This document shows positions 1 to 8,068 of a stretch of DNA of 64,000 nucleotides, piece by piece; positions within the stretch are counted from its first letter, which is position 1, and each line of letters opens with the position of its first letter. The stretch lies in assembly GCA_030528285.1 (NCBI GenBank), contig JAUMZE010000004.1, positions 1-64,000 of the forward strand, in the 5' to 3' direction. Under the pieces are notes generated by a model. The model was given only the letters and a program-made list of their open reading frames with translations. It was not told where the DNA came from and did no database searches. The DNA is from Aerococcus sp. (GTDB lineage: Bacteria > Bacillota > Bacilli > Lactobacillales > Aerococcaceae). The translations under genes and the position numbers were made by a program.

Positions 1-54
1 AGCGCCGAATGTAGTTGAGGGTTTCCCTCTGCGAGACTAGGACGTTGCCGTGCA
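1..54 (+). rRNA. rrf: 5S ribosomal RNA, 3' end (partial)
   Basis: The window opens with the 3' half of a 5S rRNA: the AGCGCCGA block, the GGGTTTCCCTC loop segment, GCGAGACTAGGACG and the final GTTGCC. The 5' part lies outside the window. It is followed at once by a terminator, so this is the end of a ribosomal RNA operon that runs in from the left. Confidence 0.88.
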
Positions 55-60
55 AACTGA

Positions 61-95
61 AAAAGAGTCGAGTAGAAATGCTCGGCTCTTTTTGT
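61..95 (+). terminator. Terminator of the rRNA operon
   Basis: A 12-bp stem (61-72 with 81-92, one G-U pair) with a TAGAAATG loop ends in a run of T. It lies just after the 5S gene. No tRNA gene follows. Confidence 0.8.
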
Positions 96-258
96 ATGTT
101 TGCTTTCTGGATAATCAGACGTCCCTGAAATAATAGGACATTAAATGGGCATTGTATCAGTATAGACCTTCACTGGTCTTTGCCTGTATTTCTTTATGCA
201 TGGCGTTTTACACCTTACCGATTTTCTCACCCAAAGAGATATTTGAAATTTGTGTTAA

Positions 259-283
259 CCCAAAAAGCTTAGAGTTTTTTGGG
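259..283 (-). terminator. Weak hairpin downstream of the acetyltransferase
   Basis: CCCAAAAA at 259-266 pairs with TTTTTGGG at 276-283. It lies 3' of the minus-strand GNAT gene but has no T-run outside the stem, so its role as a terminator is uncertain. The rest of 96-307 holds nothing recognisable. Confidence 0.3.
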
Positions 284-307
284 GAGGATCAATTATGATT
301 GATTCCT

Positions 308-808
308 TTACTTCAACTTACCGTAGAGACAGAGATTGTAAGTATGCTTATCCTTTGTAATTGCATTCTTCATCAGTCCTTCAAGGGTAAAATCATTCTT
401 CTCTAGGACACGACGGGAAGGCATATTAGGTTCATAAACCAGTCCTGTGATACGAATAATCGCTAATTTCTCAAAGGCGATAGCACAGATCTGTCGTGTA
501 GCTTCTGTCATAATGCCTCTGGAACTGACATCTGGTATGAGATAGTAGCCAATTTCGGCATCGTGGTGGCGCACATCCCCCTTCTGTTCAACAGAAATGT
601 TGCCGACGATTGCATTATCCACGATGATTTTCCGATAAATAGCAGTTTTTCCCTCCCGCTCCAGAACCTGGTTGAGCCACCAATCAGCATCTGCTAGGGT
701 ATACGGATTCGGGACACGGTTGGATAAATAGGTGCGATCGATTTGGTTGCAGATTTGAGCGAGGCGGGCTCTATCGTTCGACTTCCATTGTTCTAATTCG
801 ATATTCAT
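308..808 (-). CDS. GNAT family N-acetyltransferase (RimJ/RimL type)
   Basis: A 166-aa protein of the RimJ/RimL branch of the GNAT fold, which transfers an acetyl group from acetyl-CoA to an amine; some relatives acetylate ribosomal protein N-termini. Typical features are the central strand EIGYYLIPDVSSRGIMTEA (acetyl-CoA-binding turn) and a C-terminal NMPSRRVLEKNDF motif followed by EGLMKNA. The open frame extends 38 codons further upstream, but the start MNIELEQW is preceded by a good GGAGG site (about 813-820), so I place the start there. It is monocistronic by appearance, reading toward the rRNA operon. The substrate cannot be inferred. Confidence 0.82.
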   Translation of the reverse strand: MNIELEQWKSNDRARLAQICNQIDRTYLSNRVPNPYTLADADWWLNQVLEREGKTAIYRKIIVDNAIVGNISVEQKGDVRHHDAEIGYYLIPDVSSRGIMTEATRQICAIAFEKLAIIRITGLVYEPNMPSRRVLEKNDFTLEGLMKNAITKDKHTYNLCLYGKLK

Positions 809-1217
809 CGAAATGCCTCCTTTAGTTTTCTTTGCATAATAGCAGATAATCACCTGCTTGCCAATCGCAAATCCAATAAAATGTCGGCTAAAAGGAGCGA
901 GCGTGAAGAAAAGTGCGATCACAAGGAAAATAAAAGTACAATGAATGCAGTGGGGACTCTCTAAAAGGCAGCGTGATCAAATGCATCGGGAAATTTCTAA
1001 ATGGGCAGCCCTCGCCATGGAAAACAGTTGAATGAATTAATTATGAGTAATAGTCAATTTCTATCAGCTATGGGAAATAGTTGGATCGACCATAATTAAT
1101 TATAAGTGATGATCTATTTCCATACGATCAATAACTGATTTATTGAAAAAGCGTCACAAATGATTGAGCTCTCCCGCTATGGTAGATGGGAAGATGATCA
1201 TTTGAGACGCTTTTATC
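809..1217. other. Intergenic region with an imperfect direct repeat
   Basis: No convincing gene is present in these 409 bases. It holds the ribosome binding site of the acetyltransferase, an imperfect direct repeat of about 30 bp (1034-1063 and 1093-1122, AATTAATTATgAGTgAT-like units 59 bp apart) and the terminator of the next minus-strand gene. A 16-codon open frame starting near 980 is too short to call. Confidence 0.5.
1147..1214 (-). terminator. Terminator of the ornithine cyclodeaminase-family gene
   Basis: A stem of about 17 bp (AAAAGCGTCACAAATGAT near 1147 with ATCATTTGAGACGCTTTT near 1197) encloses a 32-nt loop. It lies a few bases after the stop codon of the minus-strand gene and ends in T residues on that strand. 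Confidence 0.7.
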
Positions 1218-2234
1218 TTAGGCTTTGAAATCGAAGGGCTGGCCGACCTGTTGCGTGAGGGCTTTATCGTATGCGCGTTTGGCGACTGAAATATCCATTG
1301 CACCCGTGCCGACTATCGGAATGATGGTAAGCTGATCGGATTGCACATATTGAGCAGGAGTGAGGGCGAGTTCTCCGATAGTAGCCGTCAGATCATCCGC
1401 AGTGAATTGGCCCTGTTCGTGGAGTTGACTGAGGGCACCGCGATGTAACGCCTGCTCCACATGATCGGTAAAAATGGCATCTGCCTTAAGTAATAGGTCA
1501 TCCTCAGCTTCCGGTCCAGAACCCATTGTAATAATCGTTTGTCCGGGCTGGAACCACTCCGCTTTGAGGATAGGGGATGTGGCAGCTGTTGCCGTGACCG
1601 TAAATTCCTCGTGGCTAGCGTCTTTTGGATGATCAGGATCTACAAGATGAATCGTGCCAGTCACTCTATCTTCTATTTTCTGCATGAGTTTCTTGGCATT
1701 CTCGAGATTTCTATTCCAGAGATAAAGGTCATCAATCTTAAAATAATCGCTCAGGGTAATGAGAGTTGTTTCTGCTTGGCGGCCTGCCCCATACAATCCC
1801 AGGGAAATATGGGAACGATCACAGGCGAGATAGTGGATGGTATTTGCGGTTTGAGAGCCCGTGCGCATATCCGTGATATAGGTGCCATCCATCACTGCTA
1901 AATAGTGTCCAAGATGTGGATCGAGGAGAATAATTAACCCCGTAATATAAGGGAGTCCAGCAGCTTTACGTTCACCAGCGATCCCAGCAACCCATTTGAG
2001 TCCGGCGACATCTTCAGTTCCCAAGTAAGCAGGCATGGCATTCACGAATCCGTCATATGCAGGCCACTCGTCATGTTGTCCGATGTCAAGAGTGACTTTG
2101 GTTGGATTCTTGATCTGATCGTTACCGTATCCCTTAAAGGTTTCGTCGACGGCTTGATTGATATCACTCACCGTCAGTAGCTGTTTAACCATGTCTTGGT
2201 CGAGTAGTAATGTTTGGTTTGGTTGTTGCGTCAT
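1218..2234 (-). CDS. Ornithine cyclodeaminase / mu-crystallin family dehydrogenase
   Basis: A 338-aa member of the ornithine cyclodeaminase/mu-crystallin family, whose members are NAD(P)-dependent and act as ornithine cyclodeaminase, alanine dehydrogenase or imine reductase. The Rossmann nucleotide-binding turn LGLYGAGRQAE sits near residue 147. The catalytic N-terminal substrate region contains GLKWVAG and TDMRTGSQTAN in place of the usual KxxxxxRTaA. The length is normal for the family. The start has a strong AAAGGAGG site. The gene stands alone, so neighbours do not help to choose the substrate. Confidence 0.82.
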   Translation of the reverse strand: MTQQPNQTLLLDQDMVKQLLTVSDINQAVDETFKGYGNDQIKNPTKVTLDIGQHDEWPAYDGFVNAMPAYLGTEDVAGLKWVAGIAGERKAAGLPYITGLIILLDPHLGHYLAVMDGTYITDMRTGSQTANTIHYLACDRSHISLGLYGAGRQAETTLITLSDYFKIDDLYLWNRNLENAKKLMQKIEDRVTGTIHLVDPDHPKDASHEEFTVTATAATSPILKAEWFQPGQTIITMGSGPEAEDDLLLKADAIFTDHVEQALHRGALSQLHEQGQFTADDLTATIGELALTPAQYVQSDQLTIIPIVGTGAMDISVAKRAYDKALTQQVGQPFDFKA

Positions 2235-2331
2235 AATATCCTCCTTTAAATATGAAAGTGATGGGGTAGTGAAAATGAAATGATAGAAGTAGAAGTTGCT
2301 ATTAAAAAGTTGTAAAGTCAGGTATTCCCAC

Positions 2332-3147
2332 TTAGAGTTGGCATTCTACCGTGGCAGTGGCGATTTCCTGGCGTAGTGAATGGGTGGCCCACTGTTGGTA
2401 ATATCCCAGACTAGAGCAATAGAGCGTCGTATTATCTACGTATTTTTTCATTCGGTGATGAAGATGGCCCATGATGCTCGCGTGGATATCATAGGTTTGG
2501 TAGAGCGGATAGAGATCGCTCGTGGCGAGGTAGGCATTGTAAAAATCAAACCGGCGATCGGGCAGTGGTGGCACCATAGCAGGATGAGAGGGAATATGCG
2601 TCACGAGAATGATCTGACTCGAAGCGACGGATTCAAGGTCCATTCGTAACTCATCAGCGAACTGTTTAGAAATAGCCGGATCACTCTCTCCAAAGTCGAG
2701 GTGGCGTTTATCCTGCCACAGCGCTAATTTATATCGCCCGGTTGCTAAACGCTCCGGTGTGAACTGAGAACTCGCGTAGGCATAGTTGTACCAGCCCATG
2801 TGCCCAACCAATGCGTAATGATCACTAATAATAGCGGGGTGGTGAATCAGACAGTGTGGATCCTCAAGGTAGCGTTCAAAAATCGCCCAAGTATGCTTTG
2901 GTGTGGCATGGGCCTCCTCCCATAGATCGTGATTTCCAGGAACATAATAGATGGGGCAGACACTCTGCTGTTCTAGTTCACGGATAAAAGCAAGCGTCAC
3001 TGTTTGTTGATTACTGATATCTCCCGCAATCACGAAATGGTCATAGTGGGCATGTTGGATCTGCTGGGTGAGGGCTGTGAGGTAGTCCTTTGGGGTGTAG
3101 TGACGGTTCAAATCAATATGCAGATCAGCAATTGCACCGAGACGCAT
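2332..3147 (-). CDS. Calcineurin-like metallophosphoesterase
   Basis: A 271-aa metallophosphoesterase. All five metal-binding motifs are present in order: ADLHID (residues 7-12), AGDIS (about 41-45), GNHD (about 72-75), THIPSHP (about 185) and MGHLHH (about 227-232). The fold hydrolyses phosphomono- or diesters using two metal ions. No signal peptide or membrane segment is seen, so it should be cytosolic. It lies between two unrelated minus-strand units and its substrate is unknown. Contrast it with the phosphoesterase-like gene at 11928, which has lost these ligands. Confidence 0.85.
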   Translation of the reverse strand: MRLGAIADLHIDLNRHYTPKDYLTALTQQIQHAHYDHFVIAGDISNQQTVTLAFIRELEQQSVCPIYYVPGNHDLWEEAHATPKHTWAIFERYLEDPHCLIHHPAIISDHYALVGHMGWYNYAYASSQFTPERLATGRYKLALWQDKRHLDFGESDPAISKQFADELRMDLESVASSQIILVTHIPSHPAMVPPLPDRRFDFYNAYLATSDLYPLYQTYDIHASIMGHLHHRMKKYVDNTTLYCSSLGYYQQWATHSLRQEIATATVECQL

Positions 3148-3245
3148 CGCATTCGCTCCTAACTAGGGTAATAATGGTTATAGAATCATTATACGGATGT
3201 TTCCCATAAAAAGCAGGGATAACCCCTTGAACGCTTTCATTTTAT

Positions 3246-3280
3246 AAAAAAACAAGCGGTCATTAAAGGTCGCTTGCTTT
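3246..3280 (-). terminator. Probable terminator of the Mn transporter operon
   Basis: CAAGCG at 3253-3258 pairs with CGCTTG at 3271-3276; on the minus strand the stem is followed by seven T. It is about 130 bp after the stop codon of the metal-binding lipoprotein gene. A second hairpin (3297-3332, TAGATC/GATCTA arms) lies in between. Confidence 0.6.
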
Positions 3281-3405
3281 TGGATGGCTATGTTGGTCTA
3301 GATCAACCTTACAATGATTGGTTGTATCGATCTAAATCAGTACGATTCTGAGTGACTGTCTCGAACTGCCCCCCTACTCTGAGTACTATCTTAATCTGGA
3401 CAATC

Positions 3406-4413
3406 CTACAATGATTGGCTGAGTCCTGCGTGGATTTTTTCGAGATTCCAATGCATCATGCCGTAATAGGTATCTACTTGGAAGTCGGTTTTTTCGTCCT
3501 TATCCTTATCATCGTCATTGATAATGCCCACCGAGTCTGTGTAGATTTCGGCATAGATTGGGCGGTTGACTTCCTGGCTGACCTTCTCCATGGTGCGGTG
3601 GTCAACGGAACTCTCCACGAAGAGTACCGGTACCTCTGAGGATTTGATTTTATCTGTGATGGCTTTCATTTGATCTGGGGTTCCTTGCTTCTCAGTATTG
3701 ATTTCCCAGATATAGGCATTCTCTAATCCATATGCACGACTGAAGTATTTAAAGGCTCCTTCACTCGCAATCAGGAGGCGTTTCGATTCCGGAATATCTT
3801 GGAAGGCATCCTGATATTTATTATGCAGGGTGGTGAGTTTTTCAATATAACTCTTAGCGTTCTTCTCGTAGTCATTGGCGTGATCAGGGTCTTTTTCTTT
3901 CAAGACAGTGGTCATTTCTTCCACATATTTAATCCCGTTTTGGATATTGAGCCAGGCATGCGGGTCCTGCTGCCCCTGTTGTCCTTCGCTCTCCAGATAA
4001 ATCGGAGTGACATTTTTAGAGACCGCATAGAAGTCCTGATTCTCCTTCTTCTGGGCTTGTTCCATCATCTTCTCGAACCAACTGTTGGCGGTTTCCAGAT
4101 TGAGCGCGTTGTAGAAAATCACGTCTGCATCCGTGGCATGTTTCACATCTTCGGGAACGACCTGCCATTCATGCGGATCCTGTCCAGCTGGAACGATGCT
4201 GTAGACAGCGCCATGATCACCCACCACATTTTCTACCATATCCTTCAAAATGGTGTTCGTCACAACAATATTCATTTTATCTTTCGCATTTTGTTGTTGG
4301 GTGTCACTGGAGGACGTTTGGGCCGTTTTCTCTTGATTACTTTTGGCGCACCCCGTCATCATCAGTAAGCATGCAAAAAAGAGTAACCAGAATTTCTTGT
4401 GTGAGTGTTTCAT
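3406..4413 (-). CDS. Metal ABC transporter substrate-binding lipoprotein (PsaA/ScaA/MntA type)
   Basis: A 335-aa cluster A-I metal-binding lipoprotein that captures Mn2+ (or Zn2+/Fe2+) outside the membrane and passes it to the permease encoded upstream. The signal peptide ends in the lipobox LMMTGC (cysteine 22). The metal ligands of PsaA align: His in DPHEWQ, His in DPHAWL, Glu in SEGAFKYFSRAYG and Asp in YTDSVG. The sequence IWEINTEKQGTPDQ is characteristic of the PsaA/MntA group rather than of zinc-binding AdcA, which carries a His-rich loop. It is the last gene of a three-gene operon (ATPase, permease, binding protein) with 23 bp after the permease gene. Confidence 0.9.
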   Translation of the reverse strand: MKHSHKKFWLLFFACLLMMTGCAKSNQEKTAQTSSSDTQQQNAKDKMNIVVTNTILKDMVENVVGDHGAVYSIVPAGQDPHEWQVVPEDVKHATDADVIFYNALNLETANSWFEKMMEQAQKKENQDFYAVSKNVTPIYLESEGQQGQQDPHAWLNIQNGIKYVEEMTTVLKEKDPDHANDYEKNAKSYIEKLTTLHNKYQDAFQDIPESKRLLIASEGAFKYFSRAYGLENAYIWEINTEKQGTPDQMKAITDKIKSSEVPVLFVESSVDHRTMEKVSQEVNRPIYAEIYTDSVGIINDDDKDKDEKTDFQVDTYYGMMHWNLEKIHAGLSQSL

Positions 4414-4436
4414 TTGTTGACCTTCTTTCTATCAAA

Positions 4437-5288
4437 CTAAGAGTGTTGCCGATTATAAAAGAGGAGTCCTTTCTTTGGTGAAAAGACAAAGCTCAGGAAG
4501 AAAATCGCTCCCAGTGTCAAGACAATCGCGGCCCCCGATGCCAAATTATAAGTGTAGCTGAAGAAAATCCCAATGATGGATGCGACAACCCCAATGAGGA
4601 TGGCCAGTCCAATCATGTTGACAAGGCGATTCGTCCAGAGAAAGGCAGTCGCAGCGGGCGTGATCAGCATCGCAATGACGAGCACCGTGCCCACAGTGGT
4701 GAGGGAGACGACTGATACCAGTGTCAACATCACGATCAAGGCATAATCAAAGAAGCGAACGTTCAATCCCGCCGCGCGCGCCATGGTTGGATCGAACAGG
4801 CTCAACGTTAATTCCTTAAAGAAGAGCACAATAAACAGAATCACTGCGCCACCGATAATGGCCGTCAGCAGAGTATCGCTGTTTCTGACCGCTAATAAAT
4901 TACCAAAAAGAATATGATTGAGGTCCGTACTGCTCTTCGCAAAGGCAATCAAAATCACCCCTAAGGCGAAGAAGCCACTAAAGACAATGCCGATCGTGGA
5001 ATCATGTTTCAGGCGACTATGGTCCTGGATGAAACCGATCGAAAAGGCTGCCAGCAAGCCGAACAAGGTCGCGCCGATGACATAATTAATCCCAAGTAAA
5101 TAAGAAATAACAACACCTGGCAGTACCGCATGGGAAATCGCATCCCCCAATAGTGAAATTCCCCGCAAAATAATGAAGGGGCCAATCACGCCAGCAATGC
5201 TCCCAATCAAAACGGAGGTGATCAGGGCTATTTTTAGAAATTGGTACTGACTGATGCCTTGTATAAATTCTTGGATAGCGAGTAACAA
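4437..5288 (-). CDS. Metal ABC transporter permease (MntB/PsaC type)
   Basis: A 283-aa ABC-3 family permease with eight or nine hydrophobic segments. It forms the membrane channel of the Mn/Fe/Zn importer. Family hallmarks are ILRGISLLGDAISHAVLPG near residues 42-60 and the conserved TVGTVLVIAMLITPAATA segment near 203-220. The start is TTG, supported by an AGGAGG site eight bases upstream. Middle gene of the operon, 46 bp after the ATPase gene. Confidence 0.9.
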   Translation of the reverse strand: MLLAIQEFIQGISQYQFLKIALITSVLIGSIAGVIGPFIILRGISLLGDAISHAVLPGVVISYLLGINYVIGATLFGLLAAFSIGFIQDHSRLKHDSTIGIVFSGFFALGVILIAFAKSSTDLNHILFGNLLAVRNSDTLLTAIIGGAVILFIVLFFKELTLSLFDPTMARAAGLNVRFFDYALIVMLTLVSVVSLTTVGTVLVIAMLITPAATAFLWTNRLVNMIGLAILIGVVASIIGIFFSYTYNLASGAAIVLTLGAIFFLSFVFSPKKGLLFYNRQHS

Positions 5289-5334
5289 GGTAAAACCCTC
5301 CTAACGATAGTCGAAATAACAGATACAAGGAAAA

Positions 5335-6057
5335 TCAATCAAGATCGGAAAAATTCGTGTCATATGCCGCTTTGAGGGTGTGCTTGGTGAAAACTTGTTC
5401 CACTGCCCCAGATGCGACGAGTGATTTTCTGAGAACGACGAGATAATCGAAGTAATTGATCACCTTACTCAAGTCATGGTGCACAATCACGATGGTTTTT
5501 CCTTGATTACGCATGGCTTTGAGAAGATCCACGATGATTTGTTCACTGACCATATCGATCCCTACAAATGGTTCATCGAGGAAAATCCAGTCAGCATCTT
5601 GGGCAACCACACGAGCGATGAAGACACGCTGCAATTGGCCGCCGGAGAGTTCACCAATCTGTTTATCAGCGTACTCCTCCATCCCCACGCGCACTAAGGC
5701 ATCATGAGTGGCTTGTTTTTCTTTAGCACCGGGGCGTTTGATCAGACCGAGTTTTGGGTACGTCCCCATCAATACGGTCTCAAACACACTCACCGGGAAA
5801 TCTAAATCGAGAGAGGAGCGCTGTTCGACATAAGCAATCTCTTTTTGAACGGCAGTGAGCGCTTGACCCATAAAGTTGACTGTCCCCGTATGTTTCTTCA
5901 GATCAATGATGCTTTTGATGAGGGTCGATTTACCTGCGCCATTGGGACCAATGACGCCGATGATTTGGCCTTTTGGAAGGAGGGTAGTAATGTCTTTGAG
6001 AGCGGTTTTGCCCTGGTAACTAGCACTCACTGAAGAGAGTTGGATCCCCATTGTCAT
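5335..6057 (-). CDS. Metal ABC transporter ATP-binding protein (MntA/PsaB type)
   Basis: A 240-aa ABC ATPase that powers the metal importer. It has Walker A GPNGAGKST (about 37-45), a Q-loop VEQRSSLD, the signature LSGGQLQRV (about 141-149), Walker B WIFLDEP and the H-loop VIVHHD. It is the first gene of the operon, behind a DtxR/MntR-like operator. The start ATGACAATG could be either methionine. Family comparison with the downstream binding protein suggests manganese as the main substrate; this is inference. Confidence 0.9.
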   Translation of the reverse strand: MTMGIQLSSVSASYQGKTALKDITTLLPKGQIIGVIGPNGAGKSTLIKSIIDLKKHTGTVNFMGQALTAVQKEIAYVEQRSSLDLDFPVSVFETVLMGTYPKLGLIKRPGAKEKQATHDALVRVGMEEYADKQIGELSGGQLQRVFIARVVAQDADWIFLDEPFVGIDMVSEQIIVDLLKAMRNQGKTIVIVHHDLSKVINYFDYLVVLRKSLVASGAVEQVFTKHTLKAAYDTNFSDLD

Positions 6058-6144
6058 CTCAAAAACCTCGCTTTCTTTAAATAATGAAATATCTATGATT
6101 TGGGAAGCGATTCATTCTGGATAATGACCGTGACCGCTTGCCTG

Positions 6145-6162
6145 TTTTAGGCTAGCCTAAAA
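6145..6162. promoter_or_regulatory. Perfect 18-bp DtxR/MntR-like operator
   Basis: TTTTAGGCTAGCCTAAAA is a perfect palindrome 82 bp upstream of the metal ABC operon. The core TTAGGCTAGCCTAA closely resembles operators of DtxR-family metalloregulators. The likely regulator is an MntR/ScaR/EfaR-type repressor that responds to Mn2+; its gene is not in the window. Confidence 0.7.
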
Positions 6163-6260
6163 ATGTTAAATTCATCATAACAAGTTTAAATGAAAGATTC
6201 AAGCCATAAATCCAGATATAATGGAGGCGATGATTCCATGCTCCATCCCCAAGTAATTGT

Positions 6261-6269
6261 TGGTATAAT
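6261..6269 (+). promoter_or_regulatory. Extended -10 promoter of the barnase gene
   Basis: TGGTATAAT is a consensus extended -10 element ending about 57 bp before the barnase start. No good -35 box is seen, which is common for extended -10 promoters. Confidence 0.5.
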
Positions 6270-6326
6270 GAAGCCAACGCAAAAAATGGATACGTAGGAA
6301 TGGAACAGATTGAAGGAGTGACGGAT

Positions 6327-6869
6327 GTGGCACGCCACAAAAAAGAGTCAGAGGCCAGGTTGAAGAAAATTATTCAGGTGGTCATTGGAATTGCGATTGC
6401 TGGCGCGGTGGTGTTATTGGGTAATGATAATTTGGTCAAACCGATCACCCCGTCTCCGGATAGTGGCATCATGGCAGATAAGGATAAGGGATCGCATTTG
6501 TCGACGAGCGCGCAGTCGTCACTGAATAAGGCGAGTTCTGCGGTTGAGGAAGGACAGATTTATCGCTCTGTCACAGATGTCGCCGCTTATCTGCATCGCT
6601 ATCACGAGCTGCCCCCTAATTACATTACAAAAGCCAAGGCCAAAGAAGCAGGGTGGCACGGCGGTGATCTGTGGTCTGTGACAGATAAGAAGACGATTGG
6701 TGGCGATCATTTTGGTAATTATGAAGCCACCTTACCGCCAGGAGATTATTATGAAGCAGATGTTAATTACTATGGGGGAAAACGGGGGGATGATCGCTTG
6801 GTTTACACCAAGAATGGCGATATCTATTACACAGAGGATCACTATGATACTTTCAAGAAATTGTATTGA
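6327..6869 (+). CDS. Barnase-type guanyl-specific ribonuclease with N-terminal membrane segment
   Basis: A 180-aa ribonuclease of the barnase family, which cleaves single-stranded RNA after guanine. Residues about 14-32 form one hydrophobic segment (signal peptide or anchor), then a linker, then the RNase domain from about residue 80. The barnase catalytic set aligns: Glu143 in YEADVNY, Arg157 in GDDRLVY and His172 in EDHYDTF; the scaffold motifs AAYLHRYHELPPNYITK and IGGDHFGNYE are also conserved. I choose the GTG start (residue V of VARHKK) because an AAGGAG site lies 8 nt before it; an ATG at 6300 has no such site. The barstar gene follows 37 bp later. It likely acts outside the cell, for nutrition or against competitors. 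Confidence 0.92.
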   Translation: MARHKKESEARLKKIIQVVIGIAIAGAVVLLGNDNLVKPITPSPDSGIMADKDKGSHLSTSAQSSLNKASSAVEEGQIYRSVTDVAAYLHRYHELPPNYITKAKAKEAGWHGGDLWSVTDKKTIGGDHFGNYEATLPPGDYYEADVNYYGGKRGDDRLVYTKNGDIYYTEDHYDTFKKLY

Positions 6870-6906
6870 ACGTGAATGATGGAACAGAGGAAAAGGAGGC
6901 AGAGTC

Positions 6907-7185
6907 ATGAATGCATCAATCAGAGTCATCAATGGAGAACAAATCCATACGAAGAGAGAGCTGCATGAGGCGCTGGTGGCTGTTCTCTCGCTACCTGCTT
7001 ACTATGGCAAGAATCTAGACGCCCTCTATGATGTATTGACGACACTGGAGCCTGTGACATTAAGGGTCGTTCATGCAGCCGCTCTAACCACTCATTTAGA
7101 TAACTATGCTTATGGATTCCAGCGCGTACTGAAGGATGCCCAACAAAAAAATCCCGCCTTTCAATATGAATGGAGGGAGGAATAA
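6907..7185 (+). CDS. Barstar family ribonuclease inhibitor
   Basis: A 92-aa barstar homologue that binds barnase tightly and protects the producing cell. The motif [16 protein letters not shown] and the inhibitory helix [17 protein letters not shown] match barstar, including the aspartates (in NLDALYD) that plug the barnase active site. No signal peptide is present, so it stays in the cytoplasm. AAAGGAGG ribosome binding site. Cotranscribed with the barnase gene, and its stop is 2 bp before the next start. Confidence 0.92.
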   Translation: MNASIRVINGEQIHTKRELHEALVAVLSLPAYYGKNLDALYDVLTTLEPVTLRVVHAAALTTHLDNYAYGFQRVLKDAQQKNPAFQYEWREE

Positions 7186-7187
7186 GT

Positions 7188-8018
7188 ATGGCGAATGCGC
7201 ATTATCTAATCATCCATTATGACCTGGTTGATCAAGGAAGTGAAGAAGAGGTGTTGGTGTTACGGGCGACATTGAATTTGATGAATGCGATTTTTCGTCC
7301 GGGACTGCTCCAATTAGGTACGTTTGAGCGCGACCGACAGCGAATGCAATTCATCTTCCAATCCTCAGCCCCCGCTTTTTTGTTGTTTCGCCTGTTTCAG
7401 ATGGTGGCTACACCCTTCCATTTGACGGCAGGGATTGGCTATGGTGAGATGGGGGAGGATCAATCCGCTATCCCCTCAGGCAAAATGCACGCCCAGGAAG
7501 CATTGGAACAAACCCGCAAACATCGACAGGGGATTGTTTATAATGGAGGCTGGCAGGAGGACGCCTTAATCAATATGTGGTTGAATCTCTGGCAAGATCT
7601 CAAAATGGCCCAGTCCCCGATGCAACGTGCTCTCAGTTTCCCGTTCGAACGACACCTTCCACTCTATCTAGCAGATCAAATGACAGAAATCACGTGGCCA
7701 GACCGGGATTTGAATAAAATCGAACAGCTCAAACAAACCGTGGTGGCGGCCAACCCGTCATTGTCCTATCCCACATTGAACCATCTGATCCATAAACCGT
7801 CCAAGTGGGCAGATCTATTGAGCGTGGTTTCTAATGAAGGATTATTCATTGATCATTTTTTCAAAAAAGGGTATGCCACTGTGCTTGCGGAGATGACCCA
7901 AACGACGCACCAGAATATCGGCTATCATTTTACAGCAGGGAAATTTGCTAGAGAACGGAATCTCAGCGCAGCTATCGTGTGGCAACTGTTGCGTGAAGAG
8001 GCGGTTTTAGTTGACTGA
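7188..8018 (+). CDS. SatD-like protein of unknown function
   Basis: A 276-aa soluble protein with no confident family match. Its N-terminal half resembles the SatD family in layout: LIIHYDLVDQ at the start, a hydrophobic helix, then TAGIGYGEMGED, followed by SGKMHAQEALEQT, which parallels the SatD pattern GIGxGxxTD...GpAyxxAreAl. The GD residues typical of SatD are not conserved. The C-terminal half may be a helical DNA-binding-like region (NLSAAIVWQLLREEAVLVD). The start is ATG after GGAGGGAGG; translational coupling with barstar (2-bp gap) is likely. SatD is linked to acid tolerance loci in streptococci, but no role can be assigned here. Confidence 0.5.
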   Translation: MANAHYLIIHYDLVDQGSEEEVLVLRATLNLMNAIFRPGLLQLGTFERDRQRMQFIFQSSAPAFLLFRLFQMVATPFHLTAGIGYGEMGEDQSAIPSGKMHAQEALEQTRKHRQGIVYNGGWQEDALINMWLNLWQDLKMAQSPMQRALSFPFERHLPLYLADQMTEITWPDRDLNKIEQLKQTVVAANPSLSYPTLNHLIHKPSKWADLLSVVSNEGLFIDHFFKKGYATVLAEMTQTTHQNIGYHFTAGKFARERNLSAAIVWQLLREEAVLVD

Positions 8019-8068
8019 GAGACAACGACGGAGAAGAATAATGAATCATTGTAAAAGGAGGCTTCTTT

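Noticed and set aside
1-300. tRNA gene cluster after the rRNA operon
   Set aside because: No cloverleaf or CCA-type 3' end is seen after the 5S gene; a terminator follows directly.
3799-4368. Plus-strand open frame of 189 codons antisense to the metal-binding lipoprotein gene
   Set aside because: It has no binding site or recognisable domain and mirrors a well-supported gene, so it is a shadow frame. The same applies to other antisense frames, for example at 10652-11158, 25232-25798 and 44873-45580.
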